A DNA stretch of 29,088 bases from Alkanophaga liquidiphilum (lineage in GTDB: Archaea; Halobacteriota; Syntropharchaeia; Alkanophagales; B39-G2), in the NCBI GenBank assembly GCA_029259535.1, contig JAPHEF010000025.1, forward strand, positions 1 through 29,088, written 5' to 3'. Every line of letters starts with the position of its first letter. The stretch's first letter is position 1. The notes below the pieces were generated by a model, which saw only the letters and a list, made by a program, of their open reading frames with translations, ran no database searches and was not told where the DNA came from. Below, one piece after another: positions 7,322-15,375 of the stretch. Both the position numbers and the translations under genes were made by a program.

Positions 7322-8779
7322 ATGGCGAAGAAGGAAGAGGACGAGATGGCGAAGGAGCGGCAGCGTGTCTGGGATTCGCTGCCGAAGGGTAGGGTCTACC
7401 AGGCGCCTACCGAGCTCGACAGGCTTTTTGAGGGCGTGAAGTATGACATTGGGCCGAAGTGGTATGGCGAGCGTATTAGGAAGGGCGAGTATGCGCTCGA
7501 GGTCGGCGGCCCAAAGTTCAACTACACGAGCACGTGGTTCATAGAAATCGTGCACGACCCAGATAGGATTCAGGACGGGCGCATCGAGCTGATAGGACCG
7601 GACATCCCTGAGATACCAGATGGGACGTCCTTACCATTCATGTTTTGGATTCGGTATTACGGGGAGAATCTTGAGGACGACTTCCTTGACATCTTGACCC
7701 GCTGGACATACATGGCGGTGGAAGGCGGCGAGGGCTGGATGCTGCTGAACACCCGAGATACCATCTGGCTGCGGCTAAGGAAGACTGCAAAGCACAAACA
7801 CGACTTCTTCCACCTCGGGCAGGCGATGATTGCAAACACGAAAATCATGTTCCCGTATGTGGAGAAAGGCGATGCCAAGATAATCGTCGGTAACGAGTAT
7901 CGGGACCTAATTAAGGAAATCACGCAAAACGTCTGCATCCCGTATTGGGAGCGCATCGATGCACGAGCCAGAGAGTTCTCGGACGAGGACGTGGATACGT
8001 TTTACGGCTGCGCCGTTTGTCAGACGTTTGCTCCGAACCACGTCTGTGTCGTCGCCCCTGACCGCCCACCGTATTGCGGCATCATCACTTGGATCGGCGC
8101 AAAGGTTATGTATGAGCTCGACCCCTACGGCTACACCTTCATCATGCCAAAGGGCGAGTGCTTAGACCCCATTGGCGGTGAATACACTGGCGTGAACGAG
8201 GTCGTCTACCAGAAATCAAACCGAAGCTACAAGCGTGTCGTCATGTATTCTTCGCTGCTCTATCCGCAGACGAACTGCGGCTGCTTCGAAGCGGGCATCT
8301 TCTATATCCCAGAAGTCGATGGGCTCGGCATGGTGGACCGCAGATACACGGGCATGACGCCCATTGGCGTTACGTTCTCGAAGCTCGCCGGCTTTATGAG
8401 CGGCGGCATGCAGAACCACGGCTATTGTGGCATGTCCTTCCGCACCCCCCGGTCAAGAAAGTTCATGGTCGGTGATGGCGGCTGGTATCGAATTGTTTGG
8501 ATGCCTAAGGAATACAAGCAGATGCTTGCCGAATTCATTCCGGAGGAGATTTACGACAAGATTGCGACCGAGGACGACGCCATCGACCCAAAGGACTTGA
8601 AAGAATTCCTGAAGAAGGTCGAGCACCCGGTGACAAAGCTCTGGAGGAACGGCGAGGAGGCTGAGCCCCTGAAGATTCCGCCGCCGAACGGCGAGTGGGA
8701 TCCAGAAGAGGAGAAACGGGCGAAGGAGAAGGCAAGGGTCCTCCTGGAAATGCAAGGCAAACTTCCAAAGTCTGAATAA
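7322..8779 (+). CDS. cdhC: Acetyl-CoA synthase/decarbonylase beta subunit, CdhC
   Basis: 485 residues. CdhC carries the Ni-Ni-[4Fe-4S] A-cluster that makes or cleaves acetyl-CoA. All six ligands are visible: Cys230 and Cys233 (FYGCAVCQTFAPNHVC), Cys242, Cys252 (PPYCG), and Cys319/Cys321 (TNCGCFEAG). The spacings 3-9-10-67-2 equal those of Cys506/509/518/528/595/597 in Moorella acetyl-CoA synthase. KGECLDP and YIPEVDGLGMVDR are also family marks. A normally Gly-rich stretch (TGGGxQxxGFxGI in relatives) reads MSGGMQNHGYCGM. The frame is open to an ATG at 7274 inside cdhB, but the ATG at 7322 after GGTGAAGGAG is preferred. Unlike its CdhA partner, the active site looks complete. Confidence 0.9.
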   Translation: MAKKEEDEMAKERQRVWDSLPKGRVYQAPTELDRLFEGVKYDIGPKWYGERIRKGEYALEVGGPKFNYTSTWFIEIVHDPDRIQDGRIELIGPDIPEIPDGTSLPFMFWIRYYGENLEDDFLDILTRWTYMAVEGGEGWMLLNTRDTIWLRLRKTAKHKHDFFHLGQAMIANTKIMFPYVEKGDAKIIVGNEYRDLIKEITQNVCIPYWERIDARAREFSDEDVDTFYGCAVCQTFAPNHVCVVAPDRPPYCGIITWIGAKVMYELDPYGYTFIMPKGECLDPIGGEYTGVNEVVYQKSNRSYKRVVMYSSLLYPQTNCGCFEAGIFYIPEVDGLGMVDRRYTGMTPIGVTFSKLAGFMSGGMQNHGYCGMSFRTPRSRKFMVGDGGWYRIVWMPKEYKQMLAEFIPEEIYDKIATEDDAIDPKDLKEFLKKVEHPVTKLWRNGEEAEPLKIPPPNGEWDPEEEKRAKEKARVLLEMQGKLPKSE

Positions 8780-8796
8780 TTTTTACTTTTACTGTT

Positions 8797-9324
8797 ATGT
8801 TCAGCGTCGAAAGCGTCAAGGAGTTCGTGGAGAAGTTTTTGGAGTATGTGGGCTACGAGCTGAAGGCGCCGGAGACCGTGGGTTTCACGCAGCCCGATGT
8901 GCGGGCGACAAGGAACGACGAGGAAAAGCGGAAGAGCTACGAGTTAGTAGGGGTCGTGAGGCCAGGCTTGGAAAGCGGCAAAGCCGCAATTCTGGAGGGC
9001 TTCAGGGATTTAAGCGCCATGAAGGTATTTCTCGGCGGCGGCACGCCCGAGCACGCAATCGACTACGCCATGATTCTTCCGCCGACGAGCGAACGGCTCA
9101 TGATTGCGTTCCTAATAGATGAGGAGGAGTGGTATTTCCCAATAAAGGAGCAAGGCTTCATGATCTGGCTCGTGAACCCCGAACGTGAAACGGTGAACTG
9201 CATAATCGGTTGGCCGAGCGACGAGAGATTCAAATACTACTTCGAACATGCCGACGTCTCAGCCTTCGACGCCCTCATCTCACGGATGGCGACCGCGAAG
9301 ATGCTCGAAGAGGAAGAATTTTAA
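8797..9324 (+). CDS. Uncharacterised 175-aa protein linked to the cdh cluster
   Basis: I do not recognise this family with certainty. It is a soluble, mixed alpha/beta protein: an N-terminal helix (SVESVKEFVEKFLEYVGYEL), a stretch with QPDVRATRN then SYELVGVVRPG, a helix, two hydrophobic strands (YAMILPP, LMIAFLI), EEWYFPIKEQGFMIWLVNPE, and a helical acidic tail. The order is faintly like a PD-(D/E)xK-type fold, but I see no clear catalytic set and do not claim one. It begins 17 bases after cdhC on the same strand, so it is probably co-transcribed. An AT-rich stretch (AATAATTTTTACTTTT) directly upstream might also give it its own start without a leader. Confidence 0.7.
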   Translation: MFSVESVKEFVEKFLEYVGYELKAPETVGFTQPDVRATRNDEEKRKSYELVGVVRPGLESGKAAILEGFRDLSAMKVFLGGGTPEHAIDYAMILPPTSERLMIAFLIDEEEWYFPIKEQGFMIWLVNPERETVNCIIGWPSDERFKYYFEHADVSAFDALISRMATAKMLEEEEF

Positions 9325-9369
9325 GCTCGATTTTGCAGGGTTTCAAGCTCGATTTGCGAAAAAACGCTC

Positions 9370-9377
9370 TTTTTAAA
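9370..9377 (+). promoter_or_regulatory. TATA-like box for the thiolase/DUF35 operon
   Basis: TTTTTAAA lies 34-41 bases upstream of the thiolase ATG at 9411. It would start transcription near 9400, leaving a short leader with GGGGTGAAAGC. The thiolase pair may therefore be expressed separately from the cdh genes as well as by read-through. Confidence 0.4.
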
Positions 9378-9410
9378 CAGAAGTTTGGCAAAGTGAAAAG
9401 GGGTGAAAGC

Positions 9411-10622
9411 ATGAAGAAAGAGTTAAGAGACGTTGCGGTCCTTGGCGTCGGGCACACGAAGTTCGGGAGGAGCCCTGACAAGTCGTTGATGGACCTCTTC
9501 GGCGAGGCGGCACTTGAGGCTTTAAAAGCGTCGAACATCGAAAAAGAAAAGGTAGAGGCGGTGTTTGTAGGGCAGCACGTTGGTGAGCTAACTGACGGCA
9601 CTTCGAACTTTGCACCGTTCGCCGCTGCCGAAATCGGGTTGGCGGGCGTCCCTGCAACGAGAATGGAGGGCGCCTGCGCGTCCTCATCCGTTGCCTTTAG
9701 AGAGGCTTACTTGCTGGTGGCCGCTGGTGTTTACGACGTCGTGCTCGTAGGTGGTGTCGAGCGTTTGCTGTCCGCAGGAACGGCGATCGGCACGAGGGCG
9801 CTCGCAACCTCCGCCGACGGCGTTTATGAGTTCAACGCCGGGCTCACATTCCCCGGAATCTTTGCGATGGCTGCCATCCTTTATTCCAAGAAATACGACA
9901 TCCCGCTGGACGAGCTGCGGGAGAAGATGGCGCACGTCTCCATGAAGAACCATGGATATGCGGCGTTGAATCCGAAGGCGCAGTTCTACAAGAAACTCGG
10001 CGATTTAAAGGTCGAAGACGTGCTGAGCTCAAGGATGATAGCGTATCCGCTGACGCTGCTCGACTGCTGTCCGATGACAGATGGGGCGGCGGCGTGCATT
10101 CTCGCGGAGGCGAGCATCGCCGAAAAGTGCGTCGAAAAGCCGATTTACGTGCTCGGCGCCGGGCAGAGCTCTGCAGGCGGCATCTACAGGCAGAAAGACA
10201 TAACGGTGCCGATGTCGAGGGTGCGTTCCTGCAAGATGGCGTTCGAGCAGGCAGGACTCACGCCCGACGACGTGGACGTCGTGGAGCTTCACGACTGCTT
10301 CACGATTGCTGAAATCATCGCTTCGGAGGCGATGGGCTTCTTCGAGTTCGGCGAGGGCGCAGATGCAGTCGCTGAGGGCAAGACGAAAATCGGTGGCAAA
10401 CCCGCAGTCAACCCCTCTGGCGGACTCATCGGCAAGGGGCATCCGGTCGGCGCCACCGGCGTCTCGCAAATCTATGCCATCGTGAAGCAGTTACGCAACG
10501 AGATGGAGCCCCGAGAACTGCAAGTGCATGATGCCAAAATCGGCATGACAGACACTCTCGGCGGCGACTTCGGAACGATTTGCAACATCATCCTGAGCAC
10601 AGAGCGGTGGGGTGAAGCTTAG
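9411..10622 (+). CDS. Thiolase (acetyl-CoA C-acetyltransferase, SCP-x type)
   Basis: 403 residues. The nucleophile is Cys89 in MEGACASSSVAFREA, and the C-terminal half has VELHDCFTIAEI and GGLIGKGHPVGATGVSQIY. This is the SCP-x-like thiolase branch common in archaea, where the second active-site cysteine of classical thiolases is not obvious. It condenses two acetyl-CoA or cleaves a 3-ketoacyl-CoA. The ATG at 9411 follows GGGGTGAAAGC; the frame is open further left only by chance. It is paired with a DUF35 protein 17 bases downstream, as in the archaeal thiolase/DUF35/HMG-CoA synthase complex. No HMG-CoA synthase is present, and the position behind cdhC suggests a role in acyl-CoA turnover. 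Confidence 0.85.
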   Translation: MKKELRDVAVLGVGHTKFGRSPDKSLMDLFGEAALEALKASNIEKEKVEAVFVGQHVGELTDGTSNFAPFAAAEIGLAGVPATRMEGACASSSVAFREAYLLVAAGVYDVVLVGGVERLLSAGTAIGTRALATSADGVYEFNAGLTFPGIFAMAAILYSKKYDIPLDELREKMAHVSMKNHGYAALNPKAQFYKKLGDLKVEDVLSSRMIAYPLTLLDCCPMTDGAAACILAEASIAEKCVEKPIYVLGAGQSSAGGIYRQKDITVPMSRVRSCKMAFEQAGLTPDDVDVVELHDCFTIAEIIASEAMGFFEFGEGADAVAEGKTKIGGKPAVNPSGGLIGKGHPVGATGVSQIYAIVKQLRNEMEPRELQVHDAKIGMTDTLGGDFGTICNIILSTERWGEA

Positions 10623-10639
10623 CTACGGAGGTGTTATAA

Positions 10640-11047
10640 ATGGGAAAGCTCACGTTTAAGGCGTATTTCGACGCTTTGCGCGAGGGCAAGCTGCTTGGGC
10701 TGAGGTGCAAGGCATGTGGTGAAGTCACGTGCCCACCGATGAGCGTGTGCCAAGAGTGCGGCGCTGACGAGCTTGAGGTCGTGGAGATGAAGAACAGCGG
10801 CGTGATAAAGACGTTCACTGTGATTCACGTAGCGCCTGCAGGGCTTGAGGACGAAGCCCCTTATGTCGTCTGCGAGGTTGAAACCGATGACGGCCCGTGG
10901 CTCGTTGGCAGGCTGGACCTAAAGCCGGAAGAGGTGTCCTTGGAGCTTGTAGGCAGGAAAGTTACGATTACAGGGCAGGAACTACCGCCAGAACGCCACT
11001 ATCCCGATAAGGAGCGCCGAGTCGTCCCGCTGTTCAAACTTGCTTGA
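10640..11047 (+). CDS. DUF35 OB-fold/zinc-ribbon partner of thiolase
   Basis: 135 residues. The N-terminal rubredoxin-like zinc ribbon uses Cys23, Cys26, Cys37 and Cys40 (LRCKACGE, SVCQECGA). It is followed by an OB-fold (GVIKTFTVIHVAP to WLVGRLDL) and a short tail. In archaea, DUF35 proteins bridge thiolase and HMG-CoA synthase and help pass the acetoacetyl-CoA intermediate. Here it lies directly behind the thiolase, with GGAGGTG before its ATG, so it is very likely that enzyme's structural partner. The length and domain order are ordinary. Confidence 0.85.
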   Translation: MGKLTFKAYFDALREGKLLGLRCKACGEVTCPPMSVCQECGADELEVVEMKNSGVIKTFTVIHVAPAGLEDEAPYVVCEVETDDGPWLVGRLDLKPEEVSLELVGRKVTITGQELPPERHYPDKERRVVPLFKLA

Positions 11048-11198
11048 CCTGCGCTCTTGAGTCCAATTTTCTTTGTTTTTCTTCAATTAACCAACTGAGC
11101 CTTGGACCTGATTGCGTTAGATTTCTTTCTGCACATGCCCCCAATGCCATCTGACGGAACCGCAAAGCTAATGAGGGGCGAGGCGTAAGGGAACTCTG

Positions 11199-12014
11199 AT
11201 GCTCACAGCAGCAGTCATCCAGATGCGGGTGGGAAGGCATTTTGAGAAGAATTTGGAAGAGGCATCGCTTTTGGTTTCAGAAGCCGCATCCGAGGGCGCA
11301 GAACTAATATGCCTGCCTGAATACTTCTTCGCAGAATCCTTCAAGGGCAAGACGCCTGCAGAAGTCCACAAAAATACGTATGAGCACACTGTAAGTTTTC
11401 TGCGGGGGCTTTCCGCAAGGTACAACGTAATGCTCGCTGGAACCGTTTTGGAGAAGGTAGAGACAGCGACAGAACCCCGATACTTTAACACTTGCCTCGT
11501 TTACGACAGCGGCAAACTACTCTTAAAGCAGAGGAAAGTGCACCTCACCGAGGGCGAGGAGCGTTGGGGGCTCTCATGCGGCGACTCCTTCTGCGTTACG
11601 TCGTGCCGAGGCTTCAAAATTGGCGTCCTCGTGTGCGCCGACGTCCTTTATCCCGAAGCCGGGCGGCTGCTCGGATTGCTCGGCGCCGACGTCGTCCTAA
11701 ACCCTGTAATCTCACGCTTCTACGAGCATGACCCTACCAAAGACGCTCGCCAGTGCATCTTCGTCGCAAGAGCCTACGACAACAGCTTCTTCATTCTAAA
11801 AACAGGTGGCGTCGGCATCTCGCCCTTTGGGAACAAGATAGTCGGGCGGAGCTTGGCGGCGGCGCCGTGGGGGGTGCTTGCGATGCCGAGGGATGAGAAC
11901 AAACCGGAAGTTCTCGTCGTGCAGCTTGATTTTGGTTTGTTGAGACGGCTGCGTAGCGAGAATTACTCGCTCACAAGACGTAACAGAAAAGCTTACGAGC
12001 CGCTACTCAGTTAG
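11199..12014 (+). CDS. Carbon-nitrogen hydrolase, nitrilase family
   Basis: 271 residues, typical for the superfamily. The Glu-Lys-Cys triad is seen as Glu41 (CLPEYFF), Lys113 (KQRKVHL) and Cys146 (VLVCADVLYPE). These enzymes hydrolyse amides or nitriles in the cytoplasm, and the substrate cannot be read. The ATG at 11199 begins the first strand (MLTAAVIQMRVG) directly. The gene is separated from the DUF35 gene by about 150 bases without a clear gene, so it may be a separate unit. Its stop shares bases with the stop of the convergent pheA (TTAG at 12011-12014). Confidence 0.85.
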   Translation: MLTAAVIQMRVGRHFEKNLEEASLLVSEAASEGAELICLPEYFFAESFKGKTPAEVHKNTYEHTVSFLRGLSARYNVMLAGTVLEKVETATEPRYFNTCLVYDSGKLLLKQRKVHLTEGEERWGLSCGDSFCVTSCRGFKIGVLVCADVLYPEAGRLLGLLGADVVLNPVISRFYEHDPTKDARQCIFVARAYDNSFFILKTGGVGISPFGNKIVGRSLAAAPWGVLAMPRDENKPEVLVVQLDFGLLRRLRSENYSLTRRNRKAYEPLLS

Positions 12015-12838
12015 CCTTGCGTAGCTTTAGGGTAAGAGCCCAAAACCTTGAGCGTTTCCGCCTTTTCGTTTATGCAGAGCAATGCCTCTTTTACCTTCTT
12101 GTCCCTTACGTGCCCCTCGCAGTCGATATGGAACATGTAATCGCCGAGAGCTCGCTTCGACGGTCTCGATTCTATCTTCGTCAAATTTATCTTCCGTTTT
12201 GCGAACTCGCCCAAGACCTCGTAAAGGGCGCCTGGTCTGTCTTTTAGGTACAGTATGATGGAGGTCTTGTCGTTGCCTGTCGGCTTGCTGTCTTCAGCGC
12301 CCTCTCTTGCTATTACGATGAACCTCGTGATGCTGTTCCTGTCCTGCACGTCCCGGGCGAGCACCCTCAAGTCGTATTTCGACGCAGAGTCCTCAGAGGC
12401 GAGTGCAGCGACTTCTTTGAACTCCTCAGCGAGCTTGGCGGCGTGCGCCGTGCTCCCTGTTTCCCGCACCTCAACCTTGCCCTTCAACTTTCGTAGGAAC
12501 CCTCGACACTGCGCCAAGGCATGTGGGTGCGACATTATTATTTTAACGTCGGAAAGCTCGCCCCTCGCAAGCAGGCATATCCTTATCGGAACCAATACCT
12601 CGGCAACGATCTTCACCGGCTCCTTCGACAGAAGGTCGAGAGTCTCGCCGACCGAGCCCTCCAAAGAATTCTCGATAGGGACTACGCCGTAGTCGGCTTC
12701 GCCCCTCAGGACGCCGTCGAAAATATCTGAAATCGTGTCGTAGTAATTCAATTGAAAATCTACACCACTCGAAAGCCAGAGCTTTGCGGCGTTCTCAGAG
12801 AACGTGCCCTCGGGTCCTAAGACGCCGACCAAAATCAT
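12011..12838 (-). CDS. pheA: Prephenate dehydratase
   Basis: 275 residues, a stand-alone monofunctional enzyme. It converts prephenate to phenylpyruvate in phenylalanine synthesis. Marks seen are the start VGVLGPEGTFSENAA, the segment DYGVVPIENSLEGSVGETLD, and the catalytic TRF motif (RNSITRFIVIA). The C-terminal ACT domain includes LKDRPGALYEVLGEFA and the ESRP motif (KIESRPSKRALGDYMF), the usual site for feedback control by phenylalanine. It starts one base after the stop of the coiled-coil gene (TGACATG), so the two are translated together. No chorismate mutase domain is fused. Confidence 0.92.
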   Translation of the reverse strand: MILVGVLGPEGTFSENAAKLWLSSGVDFQLNYYDTISDIFDGVLRGEADYGVVPIENSLEGSVGETLDLLSKEPVKIVAEVLVPIRICLLARGELSDVKIIMSHPHALAQCRGFLRKLKGKVEVRETGSTAHAAKLAEEFKEVAALASEDSASKYDLRVLARDVQDRNSITRFIVIAREGAEDSKPTGNDKTSIILYLKDRPGALYEVLGEFAKRKINLTKIESRPSKRALGDYMFHIDCEGHVRDKKVKEALLCINEKAETLKVLGSYPKATQG

Positions 12839-12839
12839 G

Positions 12840-13706
12840 TCAGAGCAGTCTTGAGCGTTGGAGCAACAGTAGGTCCTCGGTGCTTATTTTCTTGCCCTCC
12901 ATGAACCTCTCGTAAATCTCTTTTGCCTTCTTGCGTGCCTCCAAGCGTTCTCTGAAGTCTCGGTCTTCATACATCTTACGGTAAATGCCCTTGATGACGC
13001 GGTCGAAGTCTCTGGCGTCCCGCTGGTGTCTTATGAACAGGCGGTGCGCCTCGTCGGCGGAGCGTTGCGCTTCGAGGAACTTCTGATGGGCGGCGTCCGC
13101 ACGGGCACGGAGCCTGTCCGCCTCACGGTAGCATTCCACCATGCTCTCGTGGTGTTGCTGGGCGAGCTTTGCGTATTTTATGAGCTGCTTGTGATGCTCG
13201 TCAGCCTCAGCCTTTAAAACCTTCGCTCTTTCGAGCAGCTCCTTCAGCTTCTTGTCCCGTTCAAGCTCTTGCATCTTCACATCCAGCTCTCTCCTAAGCT
13301 CCGCAATCCTCGCAACCAGCTGCCGCTCCTGCTCAATGCTCATCACCCGAGTCTGCTGCCGCAACTCGAGCTCGTCTATTTTCCGCCGCAGTTCCTCGAA
13401 GGAGCGGATAATATCCAGCTTCACTCCGTTCTTCCTGCGTAGTTTCTCTATTTCTGCGTAGCACTGGCGGACTTTCTCGTTCAGTTCGTCCCGCTTCACC
13501 TTCATCTCGATGACTTTCTCGTTGTTCTCGTCCCGCAGCCTTTTATATTCTTTAGCCTTTTCGATGGTCTCATGGACTTTCCTGTTGAGCTCGTTACGGA
13601 TCTCTGCCCACTTGCTCGCCTCAGCGTTCAACCTGTTGCGTAGCACCTCAAACTCCGCCGCCTTTCTTGCCAAATCGTCCCTTCTTGCCTCCAATTCTTC
13701 TAACAT
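12840..13706 (-). CDS. Archaeal coiled-coil protein (COG1340-like)
   Basis: 288 residues, almost entirely charged heptad-type helix (RDDLARKAAEFEVLRNRL, NELNRKVHETIEKAKEYKRL and so on). There is a short globular-looking end, IYERFMEGKKISTEDLLLLQ. This layout matches the uncharacterised coiled-coil proteins conserved in many Euryarchaeota. No membrane segment or signal peptide is present. It is upstream of pheA with a one-base gap, a link that is probably operonic convenience rather than shared chemistry. The function is unknown. Confidence 0.8.
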   Translation of the reverse strand: MLEELEARRDDLARKAAEFEVLRNRLNAEASKWAEIRNELNRKVHETIEKAKEYKRLRDENNEKVIEMKVKRDELNEKVRQCYAEIEKLRRKNGVKLDIIRSFEELRRKIDELELRQQTRVMSIEQERQLVARIAELRRELDVKMQELERDKKLKELLERAKVLKAEADEHHKQLIKYAKLAQQHHESMVECYREADRLRARADAAHQKFLEAQRSADEAHRLFIRHQRDARDFDRVIKGIYRKMYEDRDFRERLEARKKAKEIYERFMEGKKISTEDLLLLQRSRLL

Positions 13707-13788
13707 TTACTGACGCCCGTTGTTGATTTACGAGGGGGAACAACTGCGCCGCCTGAGCACAATGTCTTCGAGGGGAAGTTTGTTAAGG

Positions 13789-13801
13789 CATTATTTAAAT
13801 G
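13789..13801 (-). promoter_or_regulatory. Possible TATA box for the coiled-coil/pheA operon
   Basis: The minus strand reads CATTTAAATAATG here, about 85 bases before the ATG at 13706. It is the most TATA-like element in the 13707-13917 gap. If used, the leader would be about 60 bases long. Other AT-rich patches (13800-13820) are possible alternatives. Confidence 0.3.
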
Positions 13802-13917
13802 TTACTTTTATTATTTACGAGGAGTCGGGAAGTAGTGCTCCTCTTTGAGCCCTACAACGCATGTTGAGTTTTATTCGAATTATTTTATTAAAATAAATGC
13901 ATTGGCAACAGATGCCG

Positions 13918-15201
13918 TCATTTCTTCTCCCATTTGTAAAGCTCAAGGACCTGAGAGAGGGTTTTTCCTCTTTTTATTTCCGCCCGCACCCGCTCTTCCA
14001 TCTTCCAGACTTCGAGCGCCCGCCTCGCAATCTCGTAAGCCCGCTCCTTTGGGACTACGACGACGCCGTTGTCGTCACCTACTATCCAGTCGCCGGGCTT
14101 GACTTCTTGCCCGCCGCATTTTATCTCGGCGTTTATCTCGCCGAAGCCCTTAGGCTCACCCGCATTCGGAACGATGTGCCGTGCAAACACTGGAAATCTT
14201 ATCCTCCGAATCTCATCAACATCCCGAACGGCGCCATCTATCACAATCCCCGCAATCCCTTTGTTCTTGCAGCTCCATGATGCCAATTCGCCCCAAGGGG
14301 CGATTTCATGTGAGCCTGCATAAATTACAATCACATCGCCCTCACCGGCGATGTCGATGGCTTCCACGGGCTTTGCCCAGTCGCCTTCGAAAGTCTGGAC
14401 GGTTACCGCCTTCCCGACCATTTTTATGCCCTCGAAGAGTGGTTTTATCCCCTTCATCACGCCCTTACGGTGCATGGCATCGCTGATGTTCGGCGTGGAG
14501 ACCTTCATAAAGATTTCTCGAATCTCCTCCTCCAGCTCCTTCTTCCTCCGCACCTTCACCTCGGCGGCGTCGATGGCCTCTCGAATCTTCCGTGCGGACT
14601 CCGTAACGTTCGCCGAGCGTATTATGTTGCCGCCAACGATAACAATGTCCGCTCCCATACTAACAGCAGCCGCCGCACCTTCGGCGTCGAGCCCGCCGCC
14701 GACCGCAATTGGGATATTGACCGTCTCTGCAACCTTCTGCAAGATGTCAAGCGGGTCCATGCCGACCATCTGCTGGTCGATGCCGACGTGCACGCAGACG
14801 TAATCCACACCCATTTCCTCGACTTCTTTCGCCCGTCGCACGGGATCTTCGTGGTTTATGATGTCCACCATGAGCTCGACGCCGTATTTACGAGCGGAAC
14901 GCACCGCATCTTGAATCGTGGAGTCGTCAGAGACGCCAAGAATCGCCACGATGCTTGCGCCAGACTTCGCTGCCATCTCAACCTCTATGGCGCCAGTATC
15001 TATCGTCTTCATGTCCGCTACGACCTTCCTGTCCGGGAACGCCTCCCTTAATGCTCGAACGGCATCCATGCCCTCGCTTTTTATGAGCGGCGTCCCTGCT
15101 TCTAACCAGTCTGCACCGCCTTCTATGCTCTCTTTAGCTATTTGGATCGCCCTTTCCAATTCGAGGACGTCGAGCGCAACTTGAAGTATTTTCCTGCTCA
15201 T
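13918..15201 (-). CDS. Hexulose-6-phosphate synthase / RraA-like fusion protein
   Basis: 427 residues with two domains. Residues 1-210 are a KDPGDC/HUMPS-family barrel: LQVALDVLELERAI, ADWLEAGTPLI, KVVADMKTIDTGAIE, and AVGGGLDAEGAAAAVSMGAD. Residues 225-427 are an RraA-like/demethylmenaquinone-methyltransferase-like fold: STPNISDAMHRKG, GIVIDGAVRDVDEI, GDDNGVVVVP. The fusion is known in archaea. The first half equilibrates hexulose-6-phosphate with formaldehyde and ribulose-5-phosphate, giving pentoses by the reverse RuMP route. RraA folds regulate RNase E in bacteria or act as class II aldolases, and the role of this half in archaea is unsettled. A second Hps domain is encoded at 22378-23562. 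Confidence 0.87.
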   Translation of the reverse strand: MSRKILQVALDVLELERAIQIAKESIEGGADWLEAGTPLIKSEGMDAVRALREAFPDRKVVADMKTIDTGAIEVEMAAKSGASIVAILGVSDDSTIQDAVRSARKYGVELMVDIINHEDPVRRAKEVEEMGVDYVCVHVGIDQQMVGMDPLDILQKVAETVNIPIAVGGGLDAEGAAAAVSMGADIVIVGGNIIRSANVTESARKIREAIDAAEVKVRRKKELEEEIREIFMKVSTPNISDAMHRKGVMKGIKPLFEGIKMVGKAVTVQTFEGDWAKPVEAIDIAGEGDVIVIYAGSHEIAPWGELASWSCKNKGIAGIVIDGAVRDVDEIRRIRFPVFARHIVPNAGEPKGFGEINAEIKCGGQEVKPGDWIVGDDNGVVVVPKERAYEIARRALEVWKMEERVRAEIKRGKTLSQVLELYKWEKK

Positions 15202-15252
15202 CTGTTTCTTAATGCATCGTCTCTACTAATAATGCTGCCGTTTAGAATGAGA

Positions 15253-15325
15253 AGCCTTGGGCGGGACTCGAACCCGCGACCTCCTCCTTACCAGAGAGGC
15301 GCTCTTCCGACTGAGCTACCAAGGC
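15253..15325 (-). tRNA. tRNA-Thr (anticodon GGT)
   Basis: A 73-nt cloverleaf can be folded by eye. The acceptor stem GCCTTGG/CCAAGGC is perfect, with a U at position 73. The D-stem is GCTC/GAGC, the anticodon arm is CCTCT-CTGGTAA-GGAGG with GGT at 34-36, and the T-arm is GCGGG-TTCGAGT-CCCGC. There is no intron and no encoded CCA. It is divergent from mobB. Confidence 0.95.
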
Positions 15326-15342
15326 TCACTTTTAGTTACCCT

Positions 15343-15352
15343 CTTAAAAATT
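15343..15352. promoter_or_regulatory. Shared AT-rich promoter between tRNA-Thr and mobB
   Basis: CTTAAAAATT lies between the divergent tRNA-Thr and mobB. Rightward it sits about 28 bases before the mobB ATG, so the mobB transcript would have almost no leader. Leftward it lies about 20 bases before the tRNA 5' end. Confidence 0.4.
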
Positions 15353-15375
15353 AAAACTTTTTCATCATACGGAGC

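Noticed and set aside
9210..9410. N-terminal extension of the thiolase
   Set aside because: It would overlap the 175-aa gene by over 100 bases; the ATG at 9411 has a ribosome binding site and the family N-terminus.
11048..11198. Possible small gene between the DUF35 and nitrilase genes (minus-strand frame 11034-11240)
   Set aside because: It overlaps the ends of two solid genes, lacks a ribosome binding site, and shows no family features.
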